A DNA stretch of 64,000 bases from Parasalinivibrio latis (GTDB taxonomy: Bacteria; Pseudomonadota; Gammaproteobacteria; Enterobacterales; Vibrionaceae), in the NCBI RefSeq assembly GCF_036825535.1, contig NZ_CP098812.1, forward strand, positions 1,364,001 through 1,428,000, in the 5' to 3' direction. The notes beneath the pieces were generated by a model. It was not told where the DNA came from, ran no database searches, and saw only the letters and a program-made list of their open reading frames with translations. Shown piece by piece: positions 25,070 to 33,037 of the stretch; position 1 is the first letter of the stretch, and every line of letters starts with the position of its first letter. Position numbers and translations under genes: made by a program.

Positions 25070-26158
25070 ATGGCTGCCGTACAGATAAACGGAATTAGAA
25101 AGCAATATGGTGACGTTGTTGCGTTATCAAATATCAATATTTCCATCGAGTCAGGTTCGTTTTACACACTGCTTGGACCAAGTGGGTGTGGGAAAACAAC
25201 CTTACTTCGTACTATCGCCGGTTTTCACCGACAGAATGCAGGAACCATTGTTGTCGATACCAAATCCATTGAGAACGAACCGGCACACAAACGTGATGTT
25301 GGCATGGTGTTCCAGGATTATGCGGTGTTCCCGCATTTGAGTGTTGAAGACAACGTGGCTTTTGGCCTGAAACAACGCAAAGTTGCTAAAGTCGAGATGA
25401 AACAGCGTGTGGAAGACGCCCTGAAAATGGTCCAGCTTTCTGAATTTGCCAAGCGTATGCCTCACGAGCTCAGTGGTGGCCAACAACAGCGCGTTGGTTT
25501 AGCACGGGCTATTGTTATTAACCCTACCGTCCTGCTTATGGATGAGCCTCTTTCCAATCTTGATGCAAAGCTGAGGGTGGATCTGCGCGCCGAACTAAGA
25601 AAAATCCAGCAGAAAATGGGAATGACAACGGTATACGTAACACACGACCAGGAAGAAGCCCTGGCAATGTCAGACACTGTTTGCGTGATGTACAAGGGTA
25701 TTATTCAACAGGCCGCGTCTCCGTTTGAAGTATATAACCGCCCAGCCAACCGTTTTGTTGCCAATTTTGTAGGCGGAAACAACTTCCTTAAAACGCGGAA
25801 ACAAAATGGCATTGCGGGCTTGTTGAGTGGAGGCGGAAGTGTACGCTCTTACCCAACTGATGTTAACGAGTCGATTGGTGTTGTTGCCGCAATTCGTCCG
25901 GAAGCTATTTCTGTAAAGGTCGATCCATCCGGTGATGAAAATACCCTTTCTGTCGAAGTCACCATCGAGCAAATCAGCTTTATTGGCCGGGAAATGGAAG
26001 TACATGGAAAGACGTCTGAAGGTGAGGAAATAAAGGCAGTCACCCGCCCGGATGAAACCATTATGAACCTCAAAGAGAGTGACAAGGCGTTTATGACATT
26101 CGCCCGTGAAGATGTCTCCCTGTTTGAAGATTCAGAAGTTGGGAGAAGATTGCAATGA
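25070..26158 (+). CDS. ABC transporter ATP-binding protein
   Basis: 362 residues. Walker A GPSGCGKTT (about 37-45), Q-loop MVFQDYAVFPHLSVEDNVAFGL, signature LSGGQQQRVGLARA, Walker B/D-loop LLMDEPLSNLDAKLR, H-loop VYVTHDQEEALAMSD, then a C-terminal TOBE-type regulatory domain. PotA/FbpC/AfuC-type ATPase that powers the adjacent fused permease. GAGG upstream; its stop overlaps the permease start (ATGA). Confidence 0.95.
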   Translation: MAAVQINGIRKQYGDVVALSNINISIESGSFYTLLGPSGCGKTTLLRTIAGFHRQNAGTIVVDTKSIENEPAHKRDVGMVFQDYAVFPHLSVEDNVAFGLKQRKVAKVEMKQRVEDALKMVQLSEFAKRMPHELSGGQQQRVGLARAIVINPTVLLMDEPLSNLDAKLRVDLRAELRKIQQKMGMTTVYVTHDQEEALAMSDTVCVMYKGIIQQAASPFEVYNRPANRFVANFVGGNNFLKTRKQNGIAGLLSGGGSVRSYPTDVNESIGVVAAIRPEAISVKVDPSGDENTLSVEVTIEQISFIGREMEVHGKTSEGEEIKAVTRPDETIMNLKESDKAFMTFAREDVSLFEDSEVGRRLQ

Positions 26159-27852
26159 ACGTATCCCGAACTGTAACTCCAAACAGATTGGCCGGGCTTT
26201 TCCCGAAATGGGGACAATTGGACTTTTGGTCTTTCGTCTCTATGGCGACAGTCGCCGTTCTGTTTGTATTGCTGATTTTACCGATATTCAGTGTATTTGT
26301 TGTGAGTTTTTTTGATGCCAACACCGGAGCATTTACTCTGGATAATTACATTAAGGTCTTTACCAAGAATTACTATCTTAAAGGGCTGAAAAACTCACTT
26401 TATGTGGGCTTTATGGGCACGCTGGGAGCCTGTTTACTGGGTGTTCCTTTAGCCTTTTTTACTGCCCGGTTCCACATTCGAGGAAAACAGTTTATCTCGA
26501 CATTGGCAATCCTGGTGCTGGTGGCACCGCCGTTTATCGGTGCTTATGCCTGGATCATGATGTTTGGTTCCAACGGATTTGTGACCAACTTTTTTGCTCA
26601 GTTTGGGATAGAAACACCCACTATTTACGGTGCAGGTGGTGTGATTCTGGTGTTCACCCTTAAGTTTTTCCCCTTTGTGTACCTGATGACACAAACGGCC
26701 CTTAAGTCAGTGAACAAATCTTTTGAGGATGCGGCTGAAAACCTGGGATGTAATTCGCTGGAACGGTTTTTCAAGGTCACTCTGCCGTTGGTATTCCCGG
26801 CAGTAAGTACCGGTGCAATTATCTGTTTCGTTTTGTCTATTGCTGATTTTGGTACACCGGCAATTCTCGGCCGTGGTTTCCGGACATTGTCAACTATCGC
26901 GTATTCAGCTTATACCTCCGAGCTGGGTGGCAAACCGACTATGGCAGTAACCATCTCGTTGGTGATGATGGCGATCTCTATGCTTGCTCTGCTTGCACAG
27001 AGAAAAATACTGGCGAAGAGGCGTTATGCCAGTGCGTTAACCAATAAGCCGGTGGTCAGCCAACTGAAGGGTATGCAAAACGTGATGGTGCATGTTTTCT
27101 GCTACGCCGTAGTTCTGGTGGCTATGTTGCCTACACTGGTGGTGGTTTATACCTCGTTTTTGCAAACCAGCGGTCCGGTATTCACCGGTGGGTTTGGTTT
27201 GCAAAGCTATGCGCGGGTTATCAGTGATGCGCCAGAAGCTATTATCAACAGCTTCTCCTTTGCGCTGGTTGCCGTGGCGTTAATTGCCATATTCTCAGGG
27301 TTGATTTCTTACCTGATTGTACGTCGCGATACAAAAACATCCGGTATGATTGACCTGTTGATGATGGTGCCATACCTGGTTCCTGGCGTTGTTATTGCCA
27401 TTGGTTTTGTGACGACATTCCGTACAGGGCTTTTTGACCTGACCGGGACAGCAGCCATTATCATCATGATCTATTTTATTCGTCGCTTACCATACGGTGT
27501 TCGTTCCACCACCACCAACTTAAGGCAAATTAAACCTTCACTGGAAGAGGCCGCAATAAACCTGGGTGCTAACCCTCTTAAAGCCTTTATGAAAGTGACA
27601 GTGCCTCTTATTTTACCGGGATTGATTGTTGGGTCTCTGATGAGTTTTATTACTGCGATTAACGAATTGTCTTCGACGTTAATCTTATATAATTCAGGCA
27701 CAGTGACCATGCCAATTAAAATATATATCTCAGTATTGGATGGAGAATTTGGTATTGCTGCTGCGTTGTCAACTATTTTGTTGGTGAGCACCGGGCTTTG
27801 TGTTTACACGGTTTTCCGTTTCTCTGATGACAGTGAATCATCGTTTGTTTAA
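26155..27852 (+). CDS. ABC transporter permease, fused two-domain FbpB/AfuB type
   Basis: 565 residues with about 12 helices in two homologous halves. Each half carries an EAA coupling loop: EDAAENLGCNSLERFFKVTLPLV in the first and EEAAINLGANPLKAFMKVTVPLI in the second. The fusion is normal for FbpB/AfuB/PhnU-V-like systems. Overlaps the ATPase gene by four bases. Confidence 0.94.
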   Translation: MNVSRTVTPNRLAGLFPKWGQLDFWSFVSMATVAVLFVLLILPIFSVFVVSFFDANTGAFTLDNYIKVFTKNYYLKGLKNSLYVGFMGTLGACLLGVPLAFFTARFHIRGKQFISTLAILVLVAPPFIGAYAWIMMFGSNGFVTNFFAQFGIETPTIYGAGGVILVFTLKFFPFVYLMTQTALKSVNKSFEDAAENLGCNSLERFFKVTLPLVFPAVSTGAIICFVLSIADFGTPAILGRGFRTLSTIAYSAYTSELGGKPTMAVTISLVMMAISMLALLAQRKILAKRRYASALTNKPVVSQLKGMQNVMVHVFCYAVVLVAMLPTLVVVYTSFLQTSGPVFTGGFGLQSYARVISDAPEAIINSFSFALVAVALIAIFSGLISYLIVRRDTKTSGMIDLLMMVPYLVPGVVIAIGFVTTFRTGLFDLTGTAAIIIMIYFIRRLPYGVRSTTTNLRQIKPSLEEAAINLGANPLKAFMKVTVPLILPGLIVGSLMSFITAINELSSTLILYNSGTVTMPIKIYISVLDGEFGIAAALSTILLVSTGLCVYTVFRFSDDSESSFV

Positions 27853-27871
27853 ATAGAAGAATTTTAGCCCA

Positions 27872-28831
27872 ATGAATATTAATGCTTTTTCACGAAGTAA
27901 GTTTCGTGCCAATCAATATGCCGGGGACGACTCAATGCTTATTGTTCCCGGAACGGTTGTTGCCCTGCTTGATGGGGCAACGGATCCGTTTGCCAGAATT
28001 GAGAGGGTAGGGGAAAGTTCTGGCAAATATGCTTCCAATACGGTTGCAAGGATTTGTGCGGAGCTTTTTAGTGAAAGTCGGGTAAGAGAAGCCTCGGCTG
28101 AAACGATATTAAGGATTATTTCCAGTCGTTTTGCCCAGAGTATGTCGAGCAAAGATTTTATCTATGGCCCGTCTACAACGTTGGCAATGGCGATATTCCT
28201 GGATGAACAGTTAAGAATAATCAGTATCGGTGATACTGGTATTCGAATTAACGGTTCAAATGTGTATTGCCATAATAAGCCTATCGATTCAATTACCACA
28301 ACAGCAAGGGTTGCAATATACCATTTCCTTAAGGATAAATATTCAGATCCTGATATGCTTGAGAACCAGACAAGAATTATTTCCTTTCATGGTCTTGAGC
28401 AAGGAAGAAAAGACAAACTCATTGGCGAAGCTGATATAGATGTTATTTTAAGGAGAGTATTTACACAGCACAGCCAGGTGGCTGACCATGCAGATATCGA
28501 GCGGCTTGTCCTGAAAGGGATTCTCAGCCAAAAAGAATACGCAAACCGGGGAGAACATCCACTGGGGTTCAGCACGCTTAACGGTGTTGAGCCTTTGATG
28601 GATGATGTTATTGATATTGTATTTAATTTTGAATCAATTAATACCGTCGAGATGTTTACAGATGGGTATTTGACTTTACCGAAAGGCACGGGAGTGCAAG
28701 ATTGGGAAGAAGAGTACTCGTACGTGGAACAGGTAGATTTTACCAAAACGACCACATTTAAAAATGTGAAGGGTTCAACATCAAAAGAATTTTTTGATGA
28801 CCGTTCTATCATCTCTTTAGATTTTCCGTGA
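27872..28831 (+). CDS. PP2C-like serine/threonine phosphatase domain protein
   Basis: 319 residues, starting 19 bases after the permease stop. PP2C metal-site motifs are all recognisable though diverged: LLDGATDP (motif with the first Asp-Gly), GPSTTLAMAIFLDEQLRIISIGDTGIRI (Gly-Asp), MFTDGYLTL (Asp-Gly) and DDRSIISLDF (final Asp). The middle contains an unusual insert (about residues 130-200). Probably cytoplasmic: no signal peptide or membrane helix. Position as the last gene of an ABC importer operon suggests it dephosphorylates a substrate, a regulatory protein or the imported phosphorylated compound. No partner kinase is in the window. Confidence 0.8.
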   Translation: MNINAFSRSKFRANQYAGDDSMLIVPGTVVALLDGATDPFARIERVGESSGKYASNTVARICAELFSESRVREASAETILRIISSRFAQSMSSKDFIYGPSTTLAMAIFLDEQLRIISIGDTGIRINGSNVYCHNKPIDSITTTARVAIYHFLKDKYSDPDMLENQTRIISFHGLEQGRKDKLIGEADIDVILRRVFTQHSQVADHADIERLVLKGILSQKEYANRGEHPLGFSTLNGVEPLMDDVIDIVFNFESINTVEMFTDGYLTLPKGTGVQDWEEEYSYVEQVDFTKTTTFKNVKGSTSKEFFDDRSIISLDFP

Positions 28832-28863
28832 TTTAAATTGTTTACAACGTTGCGTTAGTGTTT

Positions 28864-28900
28864 GGTCGTTGCATCTCCCCCTTTGCAACGGCCCTTTTTT
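28864..28900 (+). terminator. terminator of the ABC-PP2C operon
   Basis: GGTCGTTGC (28864-28872) pairs with GCAACGGCC (28885-28893; one G-U pair), followed by seven T. It lies directly before the end of the convergent FIST-GGDEF gene. Confidence 0.85.
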
Positions 28901-28902
28901 TA

Positions 28903-30687
28903 TTATTCTAACAAGTCGGCTAATTCAACCCGGTTCCGGCCATTATGTTTGGCGCTGTACATGGCTTTGTCCACCCGGGTAAGCAAGGAGTCAATCGAAT
29001 CTTCTGCGCAATATTCACCGACACCAAAACTTGCACTGATATGGCCAGCTTCAGGAAAATCGTAAGCGTTGATTGCCTTTCGAAGGTTTTCAGCCAGTGT
29101 GTGTGCACCCCTTATTCCCGTACCCGGACAAACAACCATAAACTCTTCACCACCCCAACGACCGACGACGTCTGTTTCTCTGGTATGTTTCAGAAGCAAA
29201 TGAGCAATATCCTTAAGTACAAGGTCTCCAGTTTGATGACCAAAGGAATCATTGATCGTTTTAAAGTAGTCAATGTCGAGCAGAATGATGCTGTAGCGGT
29301 AATTCATTCTGAAAGCCCGGTTGAGTTCGTGCTCAAGCATATCATCAAGACGTTGTCGGTTAAAAAGTCCGGTCAGGCAGTCAGTGACAGACAAGCTGCG
29401 AAGTTTTTCGTTTTGTTGTTTTAATGTGGTGTTCTTTTCAGACAGTTCAGTATTTAAATTGTCGATAAAATATATAAGTCGCTGGATGACTGTTGAAGGT
29501 GATGATTGGTAGATATCCTCGGGTATTGTTGCCCCTGTTTTTATCTCCGGCTTAAATGTTTCGGAAACTGGACCTTCCCTTAAGCCGACAGCAACAAATG
29601 AAAGATTTTTAACGACCAAATCAGACGGTTCGCTATTACACACTTCCCCGACACTGAAAAATCCGCTCGTGGGAGCAATTTCTGAAAGCGGCAATGTCTC
29701 TTTTTTAACGTCATCCAGGAGTACGAATCGTCTGCAGGCACATGAGAATACTAAAATGCCCTCAGGGCTGAACGCCTGAAACTGCTTATAGATATTTTCC
29801 AATAATTTATCGATGACCTCAGGGTCAATAAACCCCAGGCGGAAGTTGGAGATATTCTCAAAGTCACTGATGAAGAGCAGCCCGCTGTCGCTTGTGACTT
29901 GAATAGGTACCCTGGCAAGTATGTTTTCTCCGTCTCCAATCAGCATTGGAAACCCAAGTGCATTGGAGAAAAAATCGCTGTCATCGCCAATGCTGAGGTA
30001 TTTGCGGTAGATGTCTGCAGCCGGTTGATGGTCAATCGTTTGGAGCATGCGACCAGTGGCACCGGTGATTTGCATCTGCTTGCTCATTGGGCGCCAGCCA
30101 ACAAAGCTGTCTTGAATAACCTGGAGTTGTTCGCCGATAAATGCGATGGCAACAACAGCTGACTTGCTGATTTCATGATCCAACAACACAAAGTTTTGCT
30201 GCATGGCGTAGTCACCAGCGCCCCCACCAAAGACGTCGTAGGTTACCGGCGCTTCAGAAAAAAATCTGTTAAAGATGCTGGCATCGTAGCTCAGGGGAGT
30301 GTTTAGCATTAAAACTGCGGCCGGGTTAAGTTCATCAAGGGACGTTCGCAGACCACGGGCGGCAGCCTCTTCTTCCCCTTCCGGGAAAGGGCGGAAAATC
30401 GGCACCACATCTGTGAAATCAAAAAGCAGGATAATAATGGTAGCGGAATGAACCACAACATCACCGTGGTTGATTTCACCACATGTCGAAGCACCAACAA
30501 CAGGTGTGTTGGGAAACTGGCCTTTCAATAATGTCGCGTAAGTCAGCAATTGGTGTTGTGCGTTTTCACCGGTGAGAAGCGTAATTAGTGAGGAACGGCT
30601 GACGGACACTGCATCCAGTAAACTCCCGTCAAGAATGATGTCTTGCAAAGCGTCAGTACTGTCGAAGGTGTACGATATTTGCTTCAT
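28903..30687 (-). CDS. FIST-GGDEF diguanylate cyclase (small-ligand sensor)
   Basis: 594 residues, soluble. N-terminal FIST_N domain (about 1-215: VVGASTCGEINHGDVVVHSATIIILLFDF, then VFGGGAGDYAMQQNFVL) and FIST_C (about 215-385: VFSCACRRFVLLDDVKKE, SGFFSVGEVCNS), a short coiled coil (about 410-430, LNTELSEKNTTLKQQNEKL), then GGDEF (about 430-590) with LTGLFNRQRLDDML, DIDYFKTINDSFGHQTGD and the active-site GGEEF. FIST is a predicted amino-acid-type sensory domain. Likely makes c-di-GMP in response to a cytoplasmic ligand. AAGGAG lies 12 bases upstream of the ATG. An FNR box stands 50 bases upstream. Confidence 0.92.
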   Translation of the reverse strand: MKQISYTFDSTDALQDIILDGSLLDAVSVSRSSLITLLTGENAQHQLLTYATLLKGQFPNTPVVGASTCGEINHGDVVVHSATIIILLFDFTDVVPIFRPFPEGEEEAAARGLRTSLDELNPAAVLMLNTPLSYDASIFNRFFSEAPVTYDVFGGGAGDYAMQQNFVLLDHEISKSAVVAIAFIGEQLQVIQDSFVGWRPMSKQMQITGATGRMLQTIDHQPAADIYRKYLSIGDDSDFFSNALGFPMLIGDGENILARVPIQVTSDSGLLFISDFENISNFRLGFIDPEVIDKLLENIYKQFQAFSPEGILVFSCACRRFVLLDDVKKETLPLSEIAPTSGFFSVGEVCNSEPSDLVVKNLSFVAVGLREGPVSETFKPEIKTGATIPEDIYQSSPSTVIQRLIYFIDNLNTELSEKNTTLKQQNEKLRSLSVTDCLTGLFNRQRLDDMLEHELNRAFRMNYRYSIILLDIDYFKTINDSFGHQTGDLVLKDIAHLLLKHTRETDVVGRWGGEEFMVVCPGTGIRGAHTLAENLRKAINAYDFPEAGHISASFGVGEYCAEDSIDSLLTRVDKAMYSAKHNGRNRVELADLLE

Positions 30688-30737
30688 ATTGTATTTGGGC
30701 TCCTTACGACAGTGCTTTTGTTAGGGATTTTTCAATT

Positions 30738-30778
30738 TTGATCTGTATCAAAAATGAGCCATCTGTTTTAAATATAGA
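30738..30778. promoter_or_regulatory. FNR/Anr box and -10 element between FIST-GGDEF and sensor kinase genes
   Basis: TTGATCTGTATCAA (30738-30751) is a perfect TTGAT-N4-ATCAA FNR site, with arms extending to TTTTGAT/ATCAAAA. On the plus strand TATAGA (30773-30778) would place a start near 30785, about 41 bases from the centre of the box: the geometry of a class II FNR-activated promoter for the sensor kinase. On the minus strand no good -10 is seen, but the box is close enough to affect FIST-GGDEF too. Confidence 0.65.
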
Positions 30779-30902
30779 AGATAATCCGGCGGAGCAGCCA
30801 CATCGGGGTGATTCGGTATCGTACAAATTAAAAAGGGGCAGAGATTGAGTTCGCCCATGTTCCTGTTAAGTTAAGGAAGGGCAGTTCCATGGATGAAAGC
30901 GG

Positions 30903-33032
30903 ATGAGAATTAAAGGATTTCGAGTAATCGCCTGGGCTATAGTGGCGGCAATCATTCTGCTGTCCAGTACCACGATGGTACACAACTTTGCGCGAAGCTG
31001 GATGCTGGAATCTGCGCACCAGGCTGGTGAAGACCGGCTGCTTTCCTACGTCAGTGATATCCGGCGAGTCCTGGCCCGCTTCAATGTCCTGCCTTACCTT
31101 ACCCCGGCCCATCCCCAGATTAACGCCCTGCTCAACGGGGAACCGGATGCTTACCTGCCAAGCCAGAAGTTTCTTGCCCAGATGGATAAAGCTGCCAGCA
31201 CCCAGGGGTGGTATGTATTCAACCGAGACGGCTGGCTGGTGGCAGCAAGCCGGGGAGCCGTGCCGTCCCCGGCAGTTGTTGGGGCACTATTACGGAAAAT
31301 TGCAGACAGTGGTGGCGAAGTGGTGTCTATGACGGATATCTCCGGCCATGATGTTTACTACTATCTGGCCGCACCGGTTTACCAGAAAAATACCCTGACG
31401 GGAATTGCCGTCACCCGCTTCGATTTGTCACTGCTTGCGGAATCCTGGTTGGCAGCCAATGAGGATGTTTTGCTGAGTAATGCGTCCGGGCGTTTTTTCC
31501 TCACTGCAAAACCTCACTTTCTGGAAGCAGAGCACCGCGGGGATATTCAGAGGCAACCCCTCTCCCTGGACAGCGGTTTCAGTGTCTCTGTCCTCACCCT
31601 AAATGGAAATGGGGCTTCAGCAGAGTACCTGGAGCAGACTGTCTTGCTCGATGATGTCCAATGGCGGGTACATTTCCTTACGCCACTGGGCGGCCTCAAT
31701 ACCAACGTAAACGGTATCGCATTTACCGGGTTTGTTGTCACCCTTGCCCTGATAGCCCTGTTCCTGTATTTGTTGGAGCGTCGCAAAACCCTCAAGTCCC
31801 GCGAGGCCTTGCAGGCGACAGTTGCCAACTCAGAACGACGCCTTCGCCAGATGATTTCCAGTACCAATGTAGGGTTAGTGATGCTCGACAGCGAAGGGAA
31901 TGCGCAGTTTGTTAACCCAACGGCGCAACAGTATTTCAACTTGCCGGATACGCTGTCCTCCGGTCTGCCCCTGTGGCAGCTTTTCGATACGTCAGGCGGA
32001 AACAGCACAGTACGCCGGTTACTTGAAGATCTTTCCCACAACCCCGGTTTGATGGAACTTACCGGCGTTGAAACCATGGCGCTGCGTACAGACGGGTCAC
32101 TGTTTCCTGTACTGTTTTCAATGACGGAACTGCCGTCCCATCAGGGGATGGGCTACCTGGTGACTGTTATCGATATCAGCAAGAGGAAAAAGGCGGAAAA
32201 TGCCCTCCGGGAACTCAATGCTGAGTTGGAAAAACGGGTGGCGGAGCGCACTGCCGAACTGGAATCAGCGCGTGAAGAGCTGATAGAACAACAGAAACTG
32301 GCTGCGATGGGCAGAATGTCCAGTGCCATCACCCACGAACTGAACCAGCCGCTTACAGGGCTGAAAACGCTTTTATCCAGCAGCAGCCTCCTTATCGAGC
32401 GTGGGCAGTTTGATACCCTGCTCGCCAACATGGCACTGGTGGACAGTCTGATTGACCGAATGGCGATAATGACGACCCAGCTTAAAACCTTTGCCTTCAA
32501 TCGCCCCAGCGAACTCAAACCTGTCGCCATTAAACCGGTACTGGATAACCAGTTGCTCCTTCATCAGGCGCGGATTGAACCCCGGTCATTTTCTGTTGAT
32601 ATACCTGAAAACGTCCCTTGGGTTCTTGGCGAAAAACAGCGGGTTGAGCAGGCGATTGGCAACCTGCTGGTTAATGCGTTGGATGCGACGGAGGGTCTGC
32701 CAGATGGAGAAATTGCTGTGGCAATACGGCGGGTAGATTCCGGAAGTATTGATATGGTTGTGTCGGACAATGGGCCAGGTATGGATGAAGAGAGCCTTAA
32801 CCGGGTCTTTGAACCTTTTTTCACAACGAAGAAGATGGGAGAGGGGCTGGGACTGGGACTTGCGATAACCGCCAACAGTATGCGGGATATGGGAGGACGG
32901 GTAACAGCTGAAAACAGGCCGGGGAACAGTAATAAGAAGGGCCGGGGAATGACGTTTACCCTGTCATTCTTACCGGCCGAAAAAGGCGGATGTTCAAGAA
33001 ATGGAAATTGTTCAAACGAACAGATTAAATAG
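30903..33032 (+). CDS. DctB-like sensor histidine kinase with PAS domain
   Basis: 709 residues. Membrane helix 1 (about 9-28), periplasmic double-Cache-type sensor (about 30-275), membrane helix 2 (about 272-295), PAS domain (about 305-425), coiled coil (ELEKRVAERTAELESAREELIEQQ), HisKA with the phospho-accepting His in AITHELNQPL, and HATPase with N box VEQAIGNLLVNALDA, G1 DNGPGMD and G2 GEGLGLGLAI. Family of C4-dicarboxylate sensors. Its partner is probably the NtrC-type regulator at 36659-38005. It is convergent with the TRAP permease gene, with only 5 bases between stop codons and no terminator. Confidence 0.92.
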   Translation: MRIKGFRVIAWAIVAAIILLSSTTMVHNFARSWMLESAHQAGEDRLLSYVSDIRRVLARFNVLPYLTPAHPQINALLNGEPDAYLPSQKFLAQMDKAASTQGWYVFNRDGWLVAASRGAVPSPAVVGALLRKIADSGGEVVSMTDISGHDVYYYLAAPVYQKNTLTGIAVTRFDLSLLAESWLAANEDVLLSNASGRFFLTAKPHFLEAEHRGDIQRQPLSLDSGFSVSVLTLNGNGASAEYLEQTVLLDDVQWRVHFLTPLGGLNTNVNGIAFTGFVVTLALIALFLYLLERRKTLKSREALQATVANSERRLRQMISSTNVGLVMLDSEGNAQFVNPTAQQYFNLPDTLSSGLPLWQLFDTSGGNSTVRRLLEDLSHNPGLMELTGVETMALRTDGSLFPVLFSMTELPSHQGMGYLVTVIDISKRKKAENALRELNAELEKRVAERTAELESAREELIEQQKLAAMGRMSSAITHELNQPLTGLKTLLSSSSLLIERGQFDTLLANMALVDSLIDRMAIMTTQLKTFAFNRPSELKPVAIKPVLDNQLLLHQARIEPRSFSVDIPENVPWVLGEKQRVEQAIGNLLVNALDATEGLPDGEIAVAIRRVDSGSIDMVVSDNGPGMDEESLNRVFEPFFTTKKMGEGLGLGLAITANSMRDMGGRVTAENRPGNSNKKGRGMTFTLSFLPAEKGGCSRNGNCSNEQIK

Positions 33033-33037
33033 AAACC

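Noticed and set aside
32564..32875. Long antisense open frames within the kinase, gntP and other genes
   Set aside because: They mirror the codon structure of well-supported genes on the other strand and show no family pattern.
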